Under the pieces are notes generated by a model, which ran no database searches, had not been told where the DNA came from, and was given only the letters and a program-made list of their open reading frames with translations. Position numbers and translations under genes: made by a program. From positions 39,441 to 103,440 of the forward strand of contig NZ_LMVL02000011.1 in NCBI RefSeq assembly GCF_001541345.2: a DNA stretch of 64,000 bases, given 5' to 3'. Positions 8,996 to 18,840 of this stretch are shown in pieces; the first letter of the stretch is position 1; each line of letters begins with the position of its first letter. Source of the DNA: Gillisella vitis. GTDB taxonomy: Bacteria; Pseudomonadota; Alphaproteobacteria; Rhizobiales; Rhizobiaceae.

Positions 8996-9179
8996 GCTGT
9001 CCTCCCGATCGTGCCGAACGCGAATGATATATCGCGAGTCTCAACCCGTTTCGCCCCGAAAAATGACGTGATTTTGCAGCCAAGTGCAATTGCTGAAAGG
9101 CAGGTTCATGCCGTTATTCAGGGTTGCAAGCCTGTTTCAACCGTTCCATGAAGACCTTAAGCGATTCGGGGAGAGCATC

Positions 9180-9902
9180 ATGAAGCATTTTCACTATCTG
9201 GGTCTGGCTGCGGCGGTCTTTCTGACCTGTCATCCGTCTTTCGCAGCGGAAAAAGGTAGGACGACCAGCATTCTGGCCGTCAGTTGGCAGCCGGGTTTTT
9301 GCGAGACCAAGCCGGACAAGCCGGAATGCAAGAGCCAGACGGCGGATCGTTACGATGCCAGCCATTTTACCCTGCATGGTCTTTGGCCGATGCGCCAGAA
9401 CTATTGCGGTGTTGATCAGGCCGATATCGATGCCGACAAGAAAAGCCGCTGGACCGATCTGCCGGAAGTGACCCTGTCTGCCTCGACCCGCCAAGTGCTG
9501 GACCGGGTTATGCCCGGCACGCAGTCATCATTGGAACGGCATGAATGGATCAAGCATGGCACCTGCACCGGTCTTGGTCAGGAAGCTTATTTCGCTGAGG
9601 CGATCGCGCTGATCGAGACCCTGAACAGTTCGGCGGTCAATGCGCTGTTTGCCGCCAATGTGGGCAAGGCGGTCACCCAGGAAGATGTGCAGACGGCGTT
9701 TGATGCTAGCTTTGGTACGGGCGCTGGACGGCGGGTGAAGATGAGCTGCGAACAAGATGGTAACAGACGGATTGTGACGGAATTGACCATAGGACTTGGC
9801 GATGGCGATGCCGGGACGTCGCTGCAGGAGCGCATCCAGGCGGCAGGCTCAACCAAGTTTGATTGCAACCAGGGTATTGTCGATCCGGTTGGGCTGCAAT
9901 GA
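9180..9902 (+). CDS. Periplasmic ribonuclease T2 family protein
   Basis: 240 residues with a signal peptide (MKHFHYLGLAAAVFLTCHPSFA). Both T2 catalytic segments are present: CAS I FTLHGLW near residue 62 and CAS II HEWIKHGTC near 121-129. These enzymes cleave single-stranded RNA through 2',3'-cyclic intermediates with little base preference, here in the periplasm. The start is the ATG after GGGGAGAGCATC; the frame is open back to 9084, but only the later ATG gives a signal peptide. At least six Cys are present, as is usual for disulfide-stabilised T2 enzymes. Confidence 0.9.
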   Translation: MKHFHYLGLAAAVFLTCHPSFAAEKGRTTSILAVSWQPGFCETKPDKPECKSQTADRYDASHFTLHGLWPMRQNYCGVDQADIDADKKSRWTDLPEVTLSASTRQVLDRVMPGTQSSLERHEWIKHGTCTGLGQEAYFAEAIALIETLNSSAVNALFAANVGKAVTQEDVQTAFDASFGTGAGRRVKMSCEQDGNRRIVTELTIGLGDGDAGTSLQERIQAAGSTKFDCNQGIVDPVGLQ

Positions 9903-10048
9903 GCCTGCTTTAAGACCGAATATTGCGGCTGCATTCTATCCCGTAAACAGGGCAAGACCTGAAGGAATTGCGCGGGCGGCATTGCCCCCGCTTGCGGTTT
10001 CGCCTACATAGCGGGCAATTCCATTTACCCGTGCGGAGCATTTTACCG

Positions 10049-11698
10049 ATGGCACGTCAGTTCATCTACCACATGTCCGGACTTAACAAGTCCTATGGCG
10101 CCAAGAAGATCCTTGAGAACGTCAACCTGTCTTTCTATCCCGATGCCAAGATTGGTATTCTCGGCCCTAACGGTGCCGGTAAATCGACGGTGCTGCGCAT
10201 TATCGCCGGTCTCGACAAGGAATATACCGGAGAAGCCTGGCTCGCCGAAGGCGCGACCATGGGCTATCTGGAGCAGGAGCCGAAGCTCAACCCTGATAAG
10301 ACCGTGTTCGAAAACGTTATGGAAGGCGTTGCCTCCAAGACTGCCATCCTCGACCGTTACAACGAGTTGATGATGAACTATTCGGATGAGACGGCCGACG
10401 AGGGCGCCAAGCTCCAGGACATGATCGACAGCCAGAACCTCTGGGATCTGGAAAATCAGGTCGAAATGGCGATGGATGCGCTGCGCTGCCCGCCCGGTGA
10501 CAGCGATGTAACAAGCCTGTCCGGCGGTGAGCGGCGTCGCGTGGCGCTGTGCAAGCTGCTGCTGTCAAAACCCGACCTGTTGCTGCTCGACGAACCAACC
10601 AACCATCTGGACGCTGAAACCATCGGCTGGCTGGAAAACCATCTGCGGGAATATCCCGGCTCCGTGCTGATGATTACCCACGATCGCTACTTCCTCGACA
10701 ATGTCACCGGCTGGATTCTCGAACTCGACCGTGGTCGTGGCATTCCTTACGAAGGCAATTACTCGGCTTATCTGCAAGCCAAGGCCAAGCGCCTGATGCA
10801 GGAAAGCCGCGAAGATGCGTCCCGCCAGAAGGCGCTGTCGCGCGAACAGGAATGGATTGCTTCCAGCCCGAAAGCCCGTCAGGCCAAGTCCAAGGCGCGT
10901 ATCAAGTCCTACGAGCAGCTGGTGGAAGCGGCTGAAAAGCAGCGTCCCGGCGATGCGCAGATCATCATTCCCGTTAGCGAACGGCTGGGCCAGGTGGTGA
11001 TTGAGCTGGACGGGATTTCCAAATCCTATGGCGACCGTCTGCTGATCGACAATCTGAGCTTGAAACTGCCGCCAGGCGGCATTGTCGGCGTGATCGGCCC
11101 GAACGGTGCCGGTAAGACGACACTGTTTCGGATGATCACCGGCCAGGAAACGCCCGATTCAGGCTCGGTCAAAGTCGGCGACAGCGTGCAGCTTGGTTAT
11201 GTCGATCAGAGCCGCGATACGTTGGCTGCCGACAAGACGGTCTGGGAAGAAATTTCCGGTGGCGCCGAAATCATCAAGCTCGGCAAGTTCGACATGAACT
11301 CCCGCGCCTATTGCGGTGCCTTCAACTTCAAGGGCGGTGACCAGCAACAGAAGGTCGGCAATCTCTCCGGGGGTCAGCGCAACCGCGTGCATCTGGCCAA
11401 GATGCTGAAGGCCGGCGGCAATGTTCTGCTGCTCGACGAACCGACCAACGACCTCGATACCGAAACACTCGGCGCGCTGGAAAATGCGCTGGAAAGCTTT
11501 GCCGGTTGCGCGATCATCATTTCGCATGACCGCATGTTCCTCGACCGTCTGGCCACCCACATCCTCGCCTTCGAAGGCGATAGCCACGTGGAATGGTTCG
11601 AAGGCAATTTCGAAGACTACGAAAAGGACAAGATCCGCCGGTTGGGTGCCGAAAGCGTCAACCCGAAGCGCGTCAGCTACAAGCGCCTGACCCGGTAA
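10049..11698 (+). CDS. ettA: Energy-dependent translational throttle protein EttA (ABC-F ATPase)
   Basis: 549 residues, close to the 555 of E. coli EttA. Two ABC cassettes are joined by a charged linker with no membrane segment. Walker A GPNGAGKST is near 39, signature LSGGERRR near 157 and LLLLDEPTNHLD near 180; the second set is GPNGAGKTT near 350, LSGGQRNR near 439, then LLLDEPTNDLD. The N-terminus MARQFIYHMSGLNKSYG is EttA-specific. It binds the ribosomal E site and gates early elongation in response to the ATP/ADP ratio. The start at 10049 was chosen by homology to this N-terminus. A perfect hairpin follows the stop. Confidence 0.93.
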   Translation: MARQFIYHMSGLNKSYGAKKILENVNLSFYPDAKIGILGPNGAGKSTVLRIIAGLDKEYTGEAWLAEGATMGYLEQEPKLNPDKTVFENVMEGVASKTAILDRYNELMMNYSDETADEGAKLQDMIDSQNLWDLENQVEMAMDALRCPPGDSDVTSLSGGERRRVALCKLLLSKPDLLLLDEPTNHLDAETIGWLENHLREYPGSVLMITHDRYFLDNVTGWILELDRGRGIPYEGNYSAYLQAKAKRLMQESREDASRQKALSREQEWIASSPKARQAKSKARIKSYEQLVEAAEKQRPGDAQIIIPVSERLGQVVIELDGISKSYGDRLLIDNLSLKLPPGGIVGVIGPNGAGKTTLFRMITGQETPDSGSVKVGDSVQLGYVDQSRDTLAADKTVWEEISGGAEIIKLGKFDMNSRAYCGAFNFKGGDQQQKVGNLSGGQRNRVHLAKMLKAGGNVLLLDEPTNDLDTETLGALENALESFAGCAIIISHDRMFLDRLATHILAFEGDSHVEWFEGNFEDYEKDKIRRLGAESVNPKRVSYKRLTR

Positions 11699-11710
11699 TT
11701 GTGATTGTTG

Positions 11711-11744
11711 GCAACCCTGAGATGTTTTTTCATCTCAGGGTTGC
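11711..11744 (+). terminator. Terminator-like perfect hairpin after ettA
   Basis: A perfect 14-bp inverted repeat: GCAACCCTGAGATG at 11711-11724 and its complement at 11731-11744, around a loop of six T. The 3' T-tract is short (TTATT), so termination may be partial. Confidence 0.7.
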
Positions 11745-11827
11745 TTATTGGATCTCATAATTTTAACAGTATATTAGTTGCTTGCGTGATGAAATTCATC
11801 CAGGGGTTTGCTGCCTTTGGGGGGATT

Positions 11828-14206
11828 ATGTTTTCTATACGGAACGTTCTGGTTTCAGTCTTTCTTATTATCAGCATTGCCTTGGGCGCCATGGTGTCGC
11901 GATCGCTCTATGTCGCTTACAACCAGTTCGGTGTGTTCCGCGATGTCGCAAAACTGACGGCGGTCAATAAGGCGCTGTTCGATTTTCTGCTGAATTACCG
12001 CCTGGAACGCGGCCATACCAATACCGTCTTTATCACAAGCCCGGAAAAGGCTGGCCAGACAGCGAAGGATGTTCCTGTCGATCGCCAGAAGGTCGACGCG
12101 GCAATGCAGGATTTTACCGCGGCGGTCACCGTTATCGGCACCCCCGAATTCGCGGCGATGTTGAACAAGATCAAAGGGCACTACGACACGATCGTCTCAA
12201 TGCGCCAGCCGCTTGACGCGCAATTTTCGCTTCCGCTGGAAAGTCGCAATAAGGAGCTAAATGCAAAGCAGCTTTCCTATGGCGATAGCGTGCTTGATGA
12301 TCTCGAAAAAAGCTCGGTTTTTACCGAATCTGCCATTCGGACGCTGGATAACAGCCTGACGGATCTTTTGCAGGTCAGAACCAATGCCTGGGTCGCCCGC
12401 TCAGCGGCGGGCGCGGAAAACATCCTCCTCAACAAGGCGATCGCGCTGCAGACGCCGCTCGCTATGCCTGACGTTCTCGAAGTCGCAAACCAGCATTCAA
12501 AAATCATGTCCGGCTGGCTTCAGGTTCGCGCACTCGTTAATCATTCGACGATGCCGGAAGAATTGAAACAGGCGCTTAGCAATGCCGAGGCTGTGTATTT
12601 CGGCGGCTCATTCGCGGAGATGCGTGACAGTCTGTACAAAAAAGTTGTTGCCCGCGAGCCGACTGATTTGACGCTGGATAAATGGTTGTCACCAAGTTCC
12701 AAAGCCCAGGCCAGCATTGCCGGTGTGGTGGTTACGGCGATGAAGGTCGTGGACGATAAAGCGAATGTTTTGGCGAACACCGCGTTCTCCATGGTCATTT
12801 TGTATAGCGCCTTGCTCGTTGGCTCAATTCTTTTGACCATCGCAGGCATGGTCATTGTCGTCAGGCGAGTTGTTGCTCCCATCGGTACTCTTACACTGTC
12901 CATGCGAACCCTTGCCGAGGGCAATACGGAGAAGAATATCCCGTTCACCATTCGTCAGGATGAAGTGGGAGCCATGGCCCGTTCCGTCGAGATTTTCCGG
13001 GAAGCGGCCATTCGGAATAAACTGCTCGAAGCCGAAACCGAAGAGATGCGGCGTCGTGGTGAGCTTGAACGCATTGAAGTTCAGCGCGTTGCGGAGGCGG
13101 AGGCCGAGGAGCGTCTGAACCGCGCGACAGGTTCGCTCGCATCCGGTTTGAAGCGTCTGGCGGCCGGGGATATGCTCTGTGAAATCCGCGAGGAATTCGC
13201 TCCAAGGTTTGAAGCCCTTCGCCATGATTTCAACCGCTCTGTCGAGCAATTGCGATCGGCCTTGCTGAATGTCGGAAGTGCCGCCCATGCGGTGCGCAAT
13301 GGCAGCGGCGAAATCTCCCAGGCGTCCGACAATCTGGCAAAGCGCACGGAACAGCAGGCGGCCTCTCTGGAACAAACAGCTGCCGCACTCGAGCAGATTA
13401 CCGTCAATGTCAGGGCAACGTCGCAACGCACGGGCGACGCGCGAGATCTGGTGCGCAATACGCGCACGCGCGCCGAACACTCCGGGGCGGTTGTAGGCAA
13501 TGCGGTCACGGCCATGGGGCGTATCGAAGAGGCCTCGTCAAAGATTACCCAGATCATCAGCGTCATCGATGAGATCGCGTTCCAGACCAATCTTCTGGCG
13601 CTCAATGCGGGGGTCGAGGCAGCGCGCGCCGGGGAGGCCGGTAAGGGTTTTGCCGTCGTTGCCCAGGAAGTCCGCGAGCTTGCGCAGCGTTCCGCCAATG
13701 CGGCCAAGGAAATCAAGGCGCTGATTGCCAATTCGGAAGTGGCGGTGGGCGACGGCGTTAGGCTTGTGAACGATACCGGCAAGGGCCTGAGCGAAATCGC
13801 CGAACTCGTGCAGGCCATCAATGCGCATATGGATGCCATCGCGACGGCGGCGCAGGAACAGTCGGTTGGCCTTGGCGAAGTCAATACCGCCGTCAATCAC
13901 ATGGACCATGCCACCCAACAGAACGCGGCCATGGTAGAGGAAATGAGCGCGGCGGGGGCGGGCCTTGCCAGTGAAGCAACCAGGCTTGCCGAATTGTTGG
14001 CGAATTTCGAGACAGGCGGGCAAAAGGCTGGTTTGTCTCTCGCCTCGACAGGTGGCGTGCAGCGATCCGGCCAAGCGGCTGCGACAAAGCCTGCCCGTAT
14101 GGAGCGGCAGGCAGACCCCGTGTCGCGGGCCAGCCGACCGGTAGCCGCTACGAGCCGAAGCAGCGCCGCCGTTGCCGTTTCGAAGGATGCCTGGGAAGAA
14201 TTCTGA
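11828..14206 (+). CDS. Methyl-accepting chemotaxis protein with C-terminal WEEF tether
   Basis: 792 residues. TM1 is at about 7-28, a periplasmic sensory region of some 290 residues contains LNYRLERGHTNTVF (faintly like nitrate/nitrite-sensing NIT domains), TM2 is at about 317-345, and HAMP is next. The MA signalling domain has its conserved hairpin tip EIAFQTNLLALNAGVEAARAG near 580-600. The last residues, AWEEF, resemble the C-terminal pentapeptide that recruits CheR/CheB. The start ATG follows a run of six G. It is a paralogue of the next gene; the signalling halves are nearly identical while the sensory halves differ. The ligand is unknown. Confidence 0.92.
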   Translation: MFSIRNVLVSVFLIISIALGAMVSRSLYVAYNQFGVFRDVAKLTAVNKALFDFLLNYRLERGHTNTVFITSPEKAGQTAKDVPVDRQKVDAAMQDFTAAVTVIGTPEFAAMLNKIKGHYDTIVSMRQPLDAQFSLPLESRNKELNAKQLSYGDSVLDDLEKSSVFTESAIRTLDNSLTDLLQVRTNAWVARSAAGAENILLNKAIALQTPLAMPDVLEVANQHSKIMSGWLQVRALVNHSTMPEELKQALSNAEAVYFGGSFAEMRDSLYKKVVAREPTDLTLDKWLSPSSKAQASIAGVVVTAMKVVDDKANVLANTAFSMVILYSALLVGSILLTIAGMVIVVRRVVAPIGTLTLSMRTLAEGNTEKNIPFTIRQDEVGAMARSVEIFREAAIRNKLLEAETEEMRRRGELERIEVQRVAEAEAEERLNRATGSLASGLKRLAAGDMLCEIREEFAPRFEALRHDFNRSVEQLRSALLNVGSAAHAVRNGSGEISQASDNLAKRTEQQAASLEQTAAALEQITVNVRATSQRTGDARDLVRNTRTRAEHSGAVVGNAVTAMGRIEEASSKITQIISVIDEIAFQTNLLALNAGVEAARAGEAGKGFAVVAQEVRELAQRSANAAKEIKALIANSEVAVGDGVRLVNDTGKGLSEIAELVQAINAHMDAIATAAQEQSVGLGEVNTAVNHMDHATQQNAAMVEEMSAAGAGLASEATRLAELLANFETGGQKAGLSLASTGGVQRSGQAAATKPARMERQADPVSRASRPVAATSRSSAAVAVSKDAWEEF

Positions 14207-14492
14207 AATCCTCTCCGATTGAAAATCCCTGTACCTTTGTGGTGCGGGGCTTCTCGTTCCAGACGAGGCTGGGGCGCAGCTTTTAAAAACTATGCCTGGA
14301 AAATTTCCACAGCATTTTTCGATCCATAGGATGTGATGCTCATTTTCGCTGTAGATCCAAAATACACATCCTCAAGTTGATTCCGTTTGTTGTAATTTAC
14401 TTACGGAAAAATAATAAATTTCTCGCAAATTGAAAATCACTATGATTTTTTGCTGCTTGATGCGGCGAATCCTGTGATTTTGGGGGGTATTC

Positions 14493-16685
14493 ATGCGCAT
14501 TATTTCCGCTTTACCGTTTAAGGTACTTTTGACGAGCCTTGGGATCGTGCCTTTGTTGGCTGCAATCGGCCTTGGTGGCATCCTGAGTTGGGAGGCCTGG
14601 GAAAAATATACGAAAACGTCCAAGGCCGTGACTTTGGAGCAACTGGCACGGGCCGGTGGCAATCTGTTGTTGGTCATGCCTCTGGAGGGCGCGGCGCCGC
14701 CAGCGGCCAGGAAAGAGGCGCGGGCAACATCAGACGCGGCCTATGCGAAGGTGGTCAGCGCCTATGACGACGCCATCTCCGCTGGTTATGATGACGCAAT
14801 CCTGAACGACCTGAAGAACCGGCTCGTTGATTCCTTTTCCCGGATCGGTGAATTCCGCTCCGCTGTTGATGCTGACCGCGTTGACCCGATCATGCCACTG
14901 AAATATCTCCAGCCTGTTTCCGCTATGGGAATGGAATTGGCTGGCCGGGCTGCCAATCTGGTCGACGACCGCCTGCTGTCACAAGGTATCCAGGGCTATT
15001 ATTCCCTCTTGCAGGTCAATGATTCCTATCTGATTATCAACCGGATCGGCCAAGTTTATACCCAGAAGGGCGCACTGTCTCCGGAAGAGACCTCGCGTTT
15101 CCATTCCGGATTCAACAAAGCTCTGATCTACTTGAAGCCGATGCAGCAATTCGTGCCCAAGCCATTGATCGACCAGTATGACCAGTTCTGGCGAGGAAGC
15201 GATGCCGCACCTGTTCAGAAAGCCATCGATGCGATGGCTGCGGGTCGTACATATACACCTGCCGCAGGCGATCTCGACACGTGGAACACGATCATGGCCA
15301 AGCGGCGGGATGTGGTCGCCGGCTTGATCAAATCCACGTCGCAGGACCTGGCCGCCTTTGCCGACGCGCAGCTGTCGGACGCGCGTAACTCCCTCTATTT
15401 CATGGTGACGGTCCTCGGCATTCTGGTTTTGGTCACCGCACTGTTCAGCATTTCGGTCCTGCGGATTCTCTCGAATGCCATTCGCCGGATCTCGGGCCGG
15501 ATGAGCGGCTTGGCCGAGGGGGATAAGGCTAGCGCTATTCCCTATCTTGACCGCAAAGATGAGATCGGCGACATCGCCCACTCCGTCGAGGTGTTCCGCC
15601 AGGCAGCACTTCGCAACGATGAGCTGGAACGGTCGGCCCAGGAAAATCGCCGCCGTGCCGAGATCGAGCGCGAGGAAATGCAGGCCAAGGCCGAGGCGGA
15701 GGCAAATGAGCGTCTTGCCCGCGCCACCGGAGCTCTGGCCGCCGGGCTGCGCCAGTTGGCGGCGGGTGATTTGCTCTGCGAAATCCAGGAGCAGTTTGCA
15801 CCGCAATTCGAGGCGTTGAGGCATGACTTCAATACATCGGTCAACCAGCTGCGGTCGGTTCTGATTTCCGTTGGCATATCCGCGAGCGGTGTACGCAATG
15901 GCAGCGGTGAAATTTCTGATGCGTCCGACGATCTTTCCAAACGGACCGAAACCCAGGCGGCCTCACTGGAGCAGACAGCGGCGGCTCTGGAAGAAATCAC
16001 CGCCAATGTAAAGGCGACGTCGTTGCGAACCGGTCAGGCCCGTGATCTCGTTCGGGATGCTCGCGGCCGTGCCGACAGGTCCAGCAACGTCGTCGGCAAT
16101 GCAGTGACGGCGATGGGCCGGATCGAGAATGCGTCTCGGCAGATTGTCCAGATCATCGGTGTGATCGATGAAATTGCGTTCCAGACCAATCTGTTGGCGC
16201 TGAATGCCGGTGTTGAGGCAGCGCGCGCCGGAGAGGCGGGCAAGGGCTTTGCTGTCGTTGCCCAGGAAGTACGTGAGCTTGCACAGCGTTCCGCCAATGC
16301 AGCCAAGGAAATCAAACAGCTGATCGGCAATTCGGAAGTCGCGGTTTCCGAGGGGGTCAAGCTGGTCAACGATACGGGCGAGGGCCTCGGCGCGATCGCG
16401 AAGGTGGTCGAGGAAATAAACGAGCATATGGATGCCATCGCAACGGCCGCCCAGGAGCAATCGGTGGGGCTTGGCGAAGTCAATGTCGCTGTCAACCATA
16501 TGGATCAGGCCACACAACAGAATGCTGCGATGGTTGAAGAGATGAATGCTGCCGGTGCAGGGCTTGCCGATGAAGCAGCCAAGCTCGCGGAACTACTGGC
16601 GAATTTCAATACGGGTCACCAGAATTCCGACCGTGCTACGGCCTCCGTAGGACGGGCGGATTTCGCACGCCAGCGGGTGGCATAG
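14493..16685 (+). CDS. Methyl-accepting chemotaxis protein without C-terminal tether
   Basis: 730 residues. TM1 is at about 8-30, the periplasmic region at about 31-298, TM2 at about 299-326, then HAMP and an MA domain with the signalling tip near 560-600. The sensory domain is all-alpha in appearance, with a NIT-like stretch GYYSLLQVNDSYLIINRIGQ, but has no clear family signature. Unlike its neighbour it ends in RQRVA with no WEEF-like sequence, so adaptation enzymes would have to come from tethered receptors in the same array. GGGGGG precedes the ATG. The 286-base gap before it is AT-rich and probably holds its own promoter. Confidence 0.92.
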   Translation: MRIISALPFKVLLTSLGIVPLLAAIGLGGILSWEAWEKYTKTSKAVTLEQLARAGGNLLLVMPLEGAAPPAARKEARATSDAAYAKVVSAYDDAISAGYDDAILNDLKNRLVDSFSRIGEFRSAVDADRVDPIMPLKYLQPVSAMGMELAGRAANLVDDRLLSQGIQGYYSLLQVNDSYLIINRIGQVYTQKGALSPEETSRFHSGFNKALIYLKPMQQFVPKPLIDQYDQFWRGSDAAPVQKAIDAMAAGRTYTPAAGDLDTWNTIMAKRRDVVAGLIKSTSQDLAAFADAQLSDARNSLYFMVTVLGILVLVTALFSISVLRILSNAIRRISGRMSGLAEGDKASAIPYLDRKDEIGDIAHSVEVFRQAALRNDELERSAQENRRRAEIEREEMQAKAEAEANERLARATGALAAGLRQLAAGDLLCEIQEQFAPQFEALRHDFNTSVNQLRSVLISVGISASGVRNGSGEISDASDDLSKRTETQAASLEQTAAALEEITANVKATSLRTGQARDLVRDARGRADRSSNVVGNAVTAMGRIENASRQIVQIIGVIDEIAFQTNLLALNAGVEAARAGEAGKGFAVVAQEVRELAQRSANAAKEIKQLIGNSEVAVSEGVKLVNDTGEGLGAIAKVVEEINEHMDAIATAAQEQSVGLGEVNVAVNHMDQATQQNAAMVEEMNAAGAGLADEAAKLAELLANFNTGHQNSDRATASVGRADFARQRVA

Positions 16686-16752
16686 AGTTCGTTCGGAAAA
16701 ATCGATCCCGCGATGCCGAGCCTATTTGGTTCAGTACGCTTGGCTTCCTATA

Positions 16753-16784
16753 CCGCCGGTGGCACCAGTCACCGGCGGATTTTT
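16753..16784 (+). terminator. Rho-independent terminator
   Basis: CCGCCGGTG at 16753-16761 pairs with CACCGGCGG at 16770-16778, followed by ATTTTTG. It ends the second chemoreceptor transcript. Confidence 0.8.
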
Positions 16785-16850
16785 GTTGATTCACTCTGCT
16801 GGGAGGATAGTGAACGGCAATTTGGGGCTTGCGAAAACTCCGTACATCAC

Positions 16851-16874
16851 ATAAAGATATGTTTATATCTTGAT
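16851..16874 (+). promoter_or_regulatory. Palindromic operator, probably for SahR
   Basis: The left arm ATAAAGATAT (16851-16860) and the right arm ATATCTTGAT (16865-16874) are inverted with 9 of 10 matches around GTTT. It lies 14-37 bases before the sahR start, where it would overlap the promoter or first transcribed bases. SahR-family ArsR regulators bind AT-rich palindromes upstream of SAM-cycle genes. The palindrome is seen; assignment to SahR is inference from its position. Confidence 0.6.
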
Positions 16875-16887
16875 TGATGGAAGCGGC

Positions 16888-17895
16888 ATGAGCATGTCTT
16901 TTACCTTGGACGGTCTGGTCGATCTTCTCAAAGCGGCGGGTGAACCGACCCGCCTGCGTCTGCTGGCGCTTCTGGCGGCGGGAGATCTGACTGTATCTGA
17001 CCTGACCGACATTCTCGGTCAATCCCAGCCGCGTATTTCGCGCCATCTCAAGCTTCTGGCTGAGGCGGAATTGGTGGATCGTTATCAGGAAGGCGCCTGG
17101 GCCTATTTTCGTCTCAAGCAGGACGGGGCTGCGGGCGATCTCGCGCGTCACCTGCTTGCGGTTGCCTCCAGCTCCGATCCTGTCTTGGCGCGTGACGGCG
17201 AGCGGCTTGGGGCGGTTAAGCGGGCGCGGGCGGAAAAGGCACAGGCCTATTTCAGTCGCAATGCCGCCGAATGGGACGAGTTGCGCCGGCTGCATATCAA
17301 TGACCGCGAGGTCGAAGATGCGCTGGTGAAGCTGATTGGCGAAGACACGGTCGAGGCACTGCTGGATCTTGGCACCGGCACCGGGCGTATCCTGCAATTG
17401 CTGGAAAGCCGCTATCACCGGGCGGTGGGTATCGACGCCAGCCGTGACATGCTGGCGGTTGCCCGGGTCAATCTCGACAAGGCTGGCGTGGCCAAGGCTG
17501 CTGTGCGCCAGGGCGATATTCTCAATCTGCCGCTCGATGGTGGCGAGTTCGACGTGGTGATCATCCATCAGGTGCTGCATTTCCTGGTGGAGCCGGAGTT
17601 GGCGCTGAACGAGGCGGCGCGTATGCTGAAGCCCGGCGGTCGGCTGGTGATCATCGATCTCGCACCGCATAAGCTGGAGCATTTGCGCGAGGATCATGCG
17701 CATGTGCGGCTGGGTTTTTCCCATCAGTTGATGGCGGGTTGGCTGACCAAAACCGGCTTTGACGTCACAAACGCAATCGATATCGCGCCGAACCACAGGG
17801 ATGGGGAGGCGCTTACGGCAACAATCTGGCTGGCGACCTATGGTCAAGCCACAGCATCCGTGGCGCAGCAGGCCGCGCGGGCGGGAGTTTACTGA
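16888..17895 (+). CDS. sahR: ArsR-family regulator fused to SAM-methyltransferase-like sensor domain (SahR type)
   Basis: 335 residues. An ArsR winged helix occupies residues 1-90 (AAGEPTRLRLLALLAAGDLTVSDL, then QSQPRISRHLKLLAEAELV). The C-terminal part is a class I methyltransferase fold with motif I LDLGTGTGRILQL near 160 and HQVLHFLVEPE near 230. In SahR proteins this domain senses S-adenosylhomocysteine: SAH releases the repressor from SAM-cycle genes. The stop overlaps the metF start (TGATG), so the pair is translationally coupled. The ATG at 16888, with GGAAG upstream, is chosen over a TTG at 16870. The name rests on the domain pair plus metF context. Confidence 0.82.
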   Translation: MSMSFTLDGLVDLLKAAGEPTRLRLLALLAAGDLTVSDLTDILGQSQPRISRHLKLLAEAELVDRYQEGAWAYFRLKQDGAAGDLARHLLAVASSSDPVLARDGERLGAVKRARAEKAQAYFSRNAAEWDELRRLHINDREVEDALVKLIGEDTVEALLDLGTGTGRILQLLESRYHRAVGIDASRDMLAVARVNLDKAGVAKAAVRQGDILNLPLDGGEFDVVIIHQVLHFLVEPELALNEAARMLKPGGRLVIIDLAPHKLEHLREDHAHVRLGFSHQLMAGWLTKTGFDVTNAIDIAPNHRDGEALTATIWLATYGQATASVAQQAARAGVY

Positions 17896-18812
17896 TGGCA
17901 CATACATCTTCCAACAGAGATCAGGCGCGGCCTTTCAAGCTGTCCTTTGAATTCTTTCCGCCTAAATCCGAGGAGATGGAAGCCCAACTCTGGGCCACGG
18001 TCGATGAATTGACCGGCTGGGAGCCGGAATTTGTCTCTGTTACCTATGGCGCTGGCGGCACCACCAAGGCGCCGACCCTGGCCGCCGTGCGCCGCTTGCT
18101 GGCGGAAACGCCGCTCGCCACCGCATCGCATCTCACCTGCGTCGGCGCGACACGCGAGGAAATCGCCCAGGTGGTCGAAGATTTCCGGGCGGTTGGCGTC
18201 AAGCATTTCGTGGCACTGCGCGGCGATCCACCGACCGGTGTCGGTTCGGCCTATCAACCGCATCCAGGTGGCTTTGAAAACGCGGCAGCCTTGGTGAAGG
18301 GCTTGAAAGAGCTTGGCGATTTCGAGATCTCCGTCTCGGCCTATCCGGAAAAGCATCCGGAAAGCGCCGATCTCGCCATGGATCTCGATATGTTGAAACG
18401 CAAGGTCGACAATGGCGCGACCCGTGCGCTCACCCAGTTTTTCTTCGATAACGATATTTTCGAGCGCTATCTCGACAAGGTGCGGGCCGCTGGAATCAAC
18501 ATTCCTATCGTGCCGGGCATTATGCCGATCCTCAACCTCACCCAGTTGAAACGCTTTGCCGGAATGTGCGGTACGTCCGTTCCCGCCATGCTGGATCAGC
18601 GTTTCGAAGGGTTGGACGACAAGCCCACTGAGCGCGCCAGTGTCGCCGCTGCATTGGCCGCCGAGCAGATCGCTGACCTTCAGGGCCGTGGCATCGACGA
18701 ATTCCATATCTATACGATGAACCGGGCCCCGCTGGTCAATGCCACGCTGGAACGGCTGGGATTGCAGCGTTCTGATACCGTCGCCGCCGGCCGGGCAGGG
18801 GTTATCGCGTAA
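17895..18812 (+). CDS. metF: 5,10-methylenetetrahydrofolate reductase
   Basis: 305 residues, standard length for bacterial MetF. The TIM-barrel FAD enzyme reduces methylene-THF to methyl-THF for methionine synthesis. Conserved blocks: FEFFPPKSEE near 17-26 with the catalytic Glu, SVTYGAGGTT, HLTCVGATREEI, VALRGDPP, and FFFDND before IVPGIMPI. It overlaps sahR by one base, so SAH-responsive autoregulation would also govern metF. Confidence 0.95.
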   Translation: MAHTSSNRDQARPFKLSFEFFPPKSEEMEAQLWATVDELTGWEPEFVSVTYGAGGTTKAPTLAAVRRLLAETPLATASHLTCVGATREEIAQVVEDFRAVGVKHFVALRGDPPTGVGSAYQPHPGGFENAAALVKGLKELGDFEISVSAYPEKHPESADLAMDLDMLKRKVDNGATRALTQFFFDNDIFERYLDKVRAAGINIPIVPGIMPILNLTQLKRFAGMCGTSVPAMLDQRFEGLDDKPTERASVAAALAAEQIADLQGRGIDEFHIYTMNRAPLVNATLERLGLQRSDTVAAGRAGVIA

Positions 18813-18840
18813 ATCCTGCAATAATTTCACGATAACGACT

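Noticed and set aside
16636..17907. 423-codon minus-strand ORF opposite sahR
   Set aside because: It crosses a terminator and the operator palindrome and opposes a well-supported gene.
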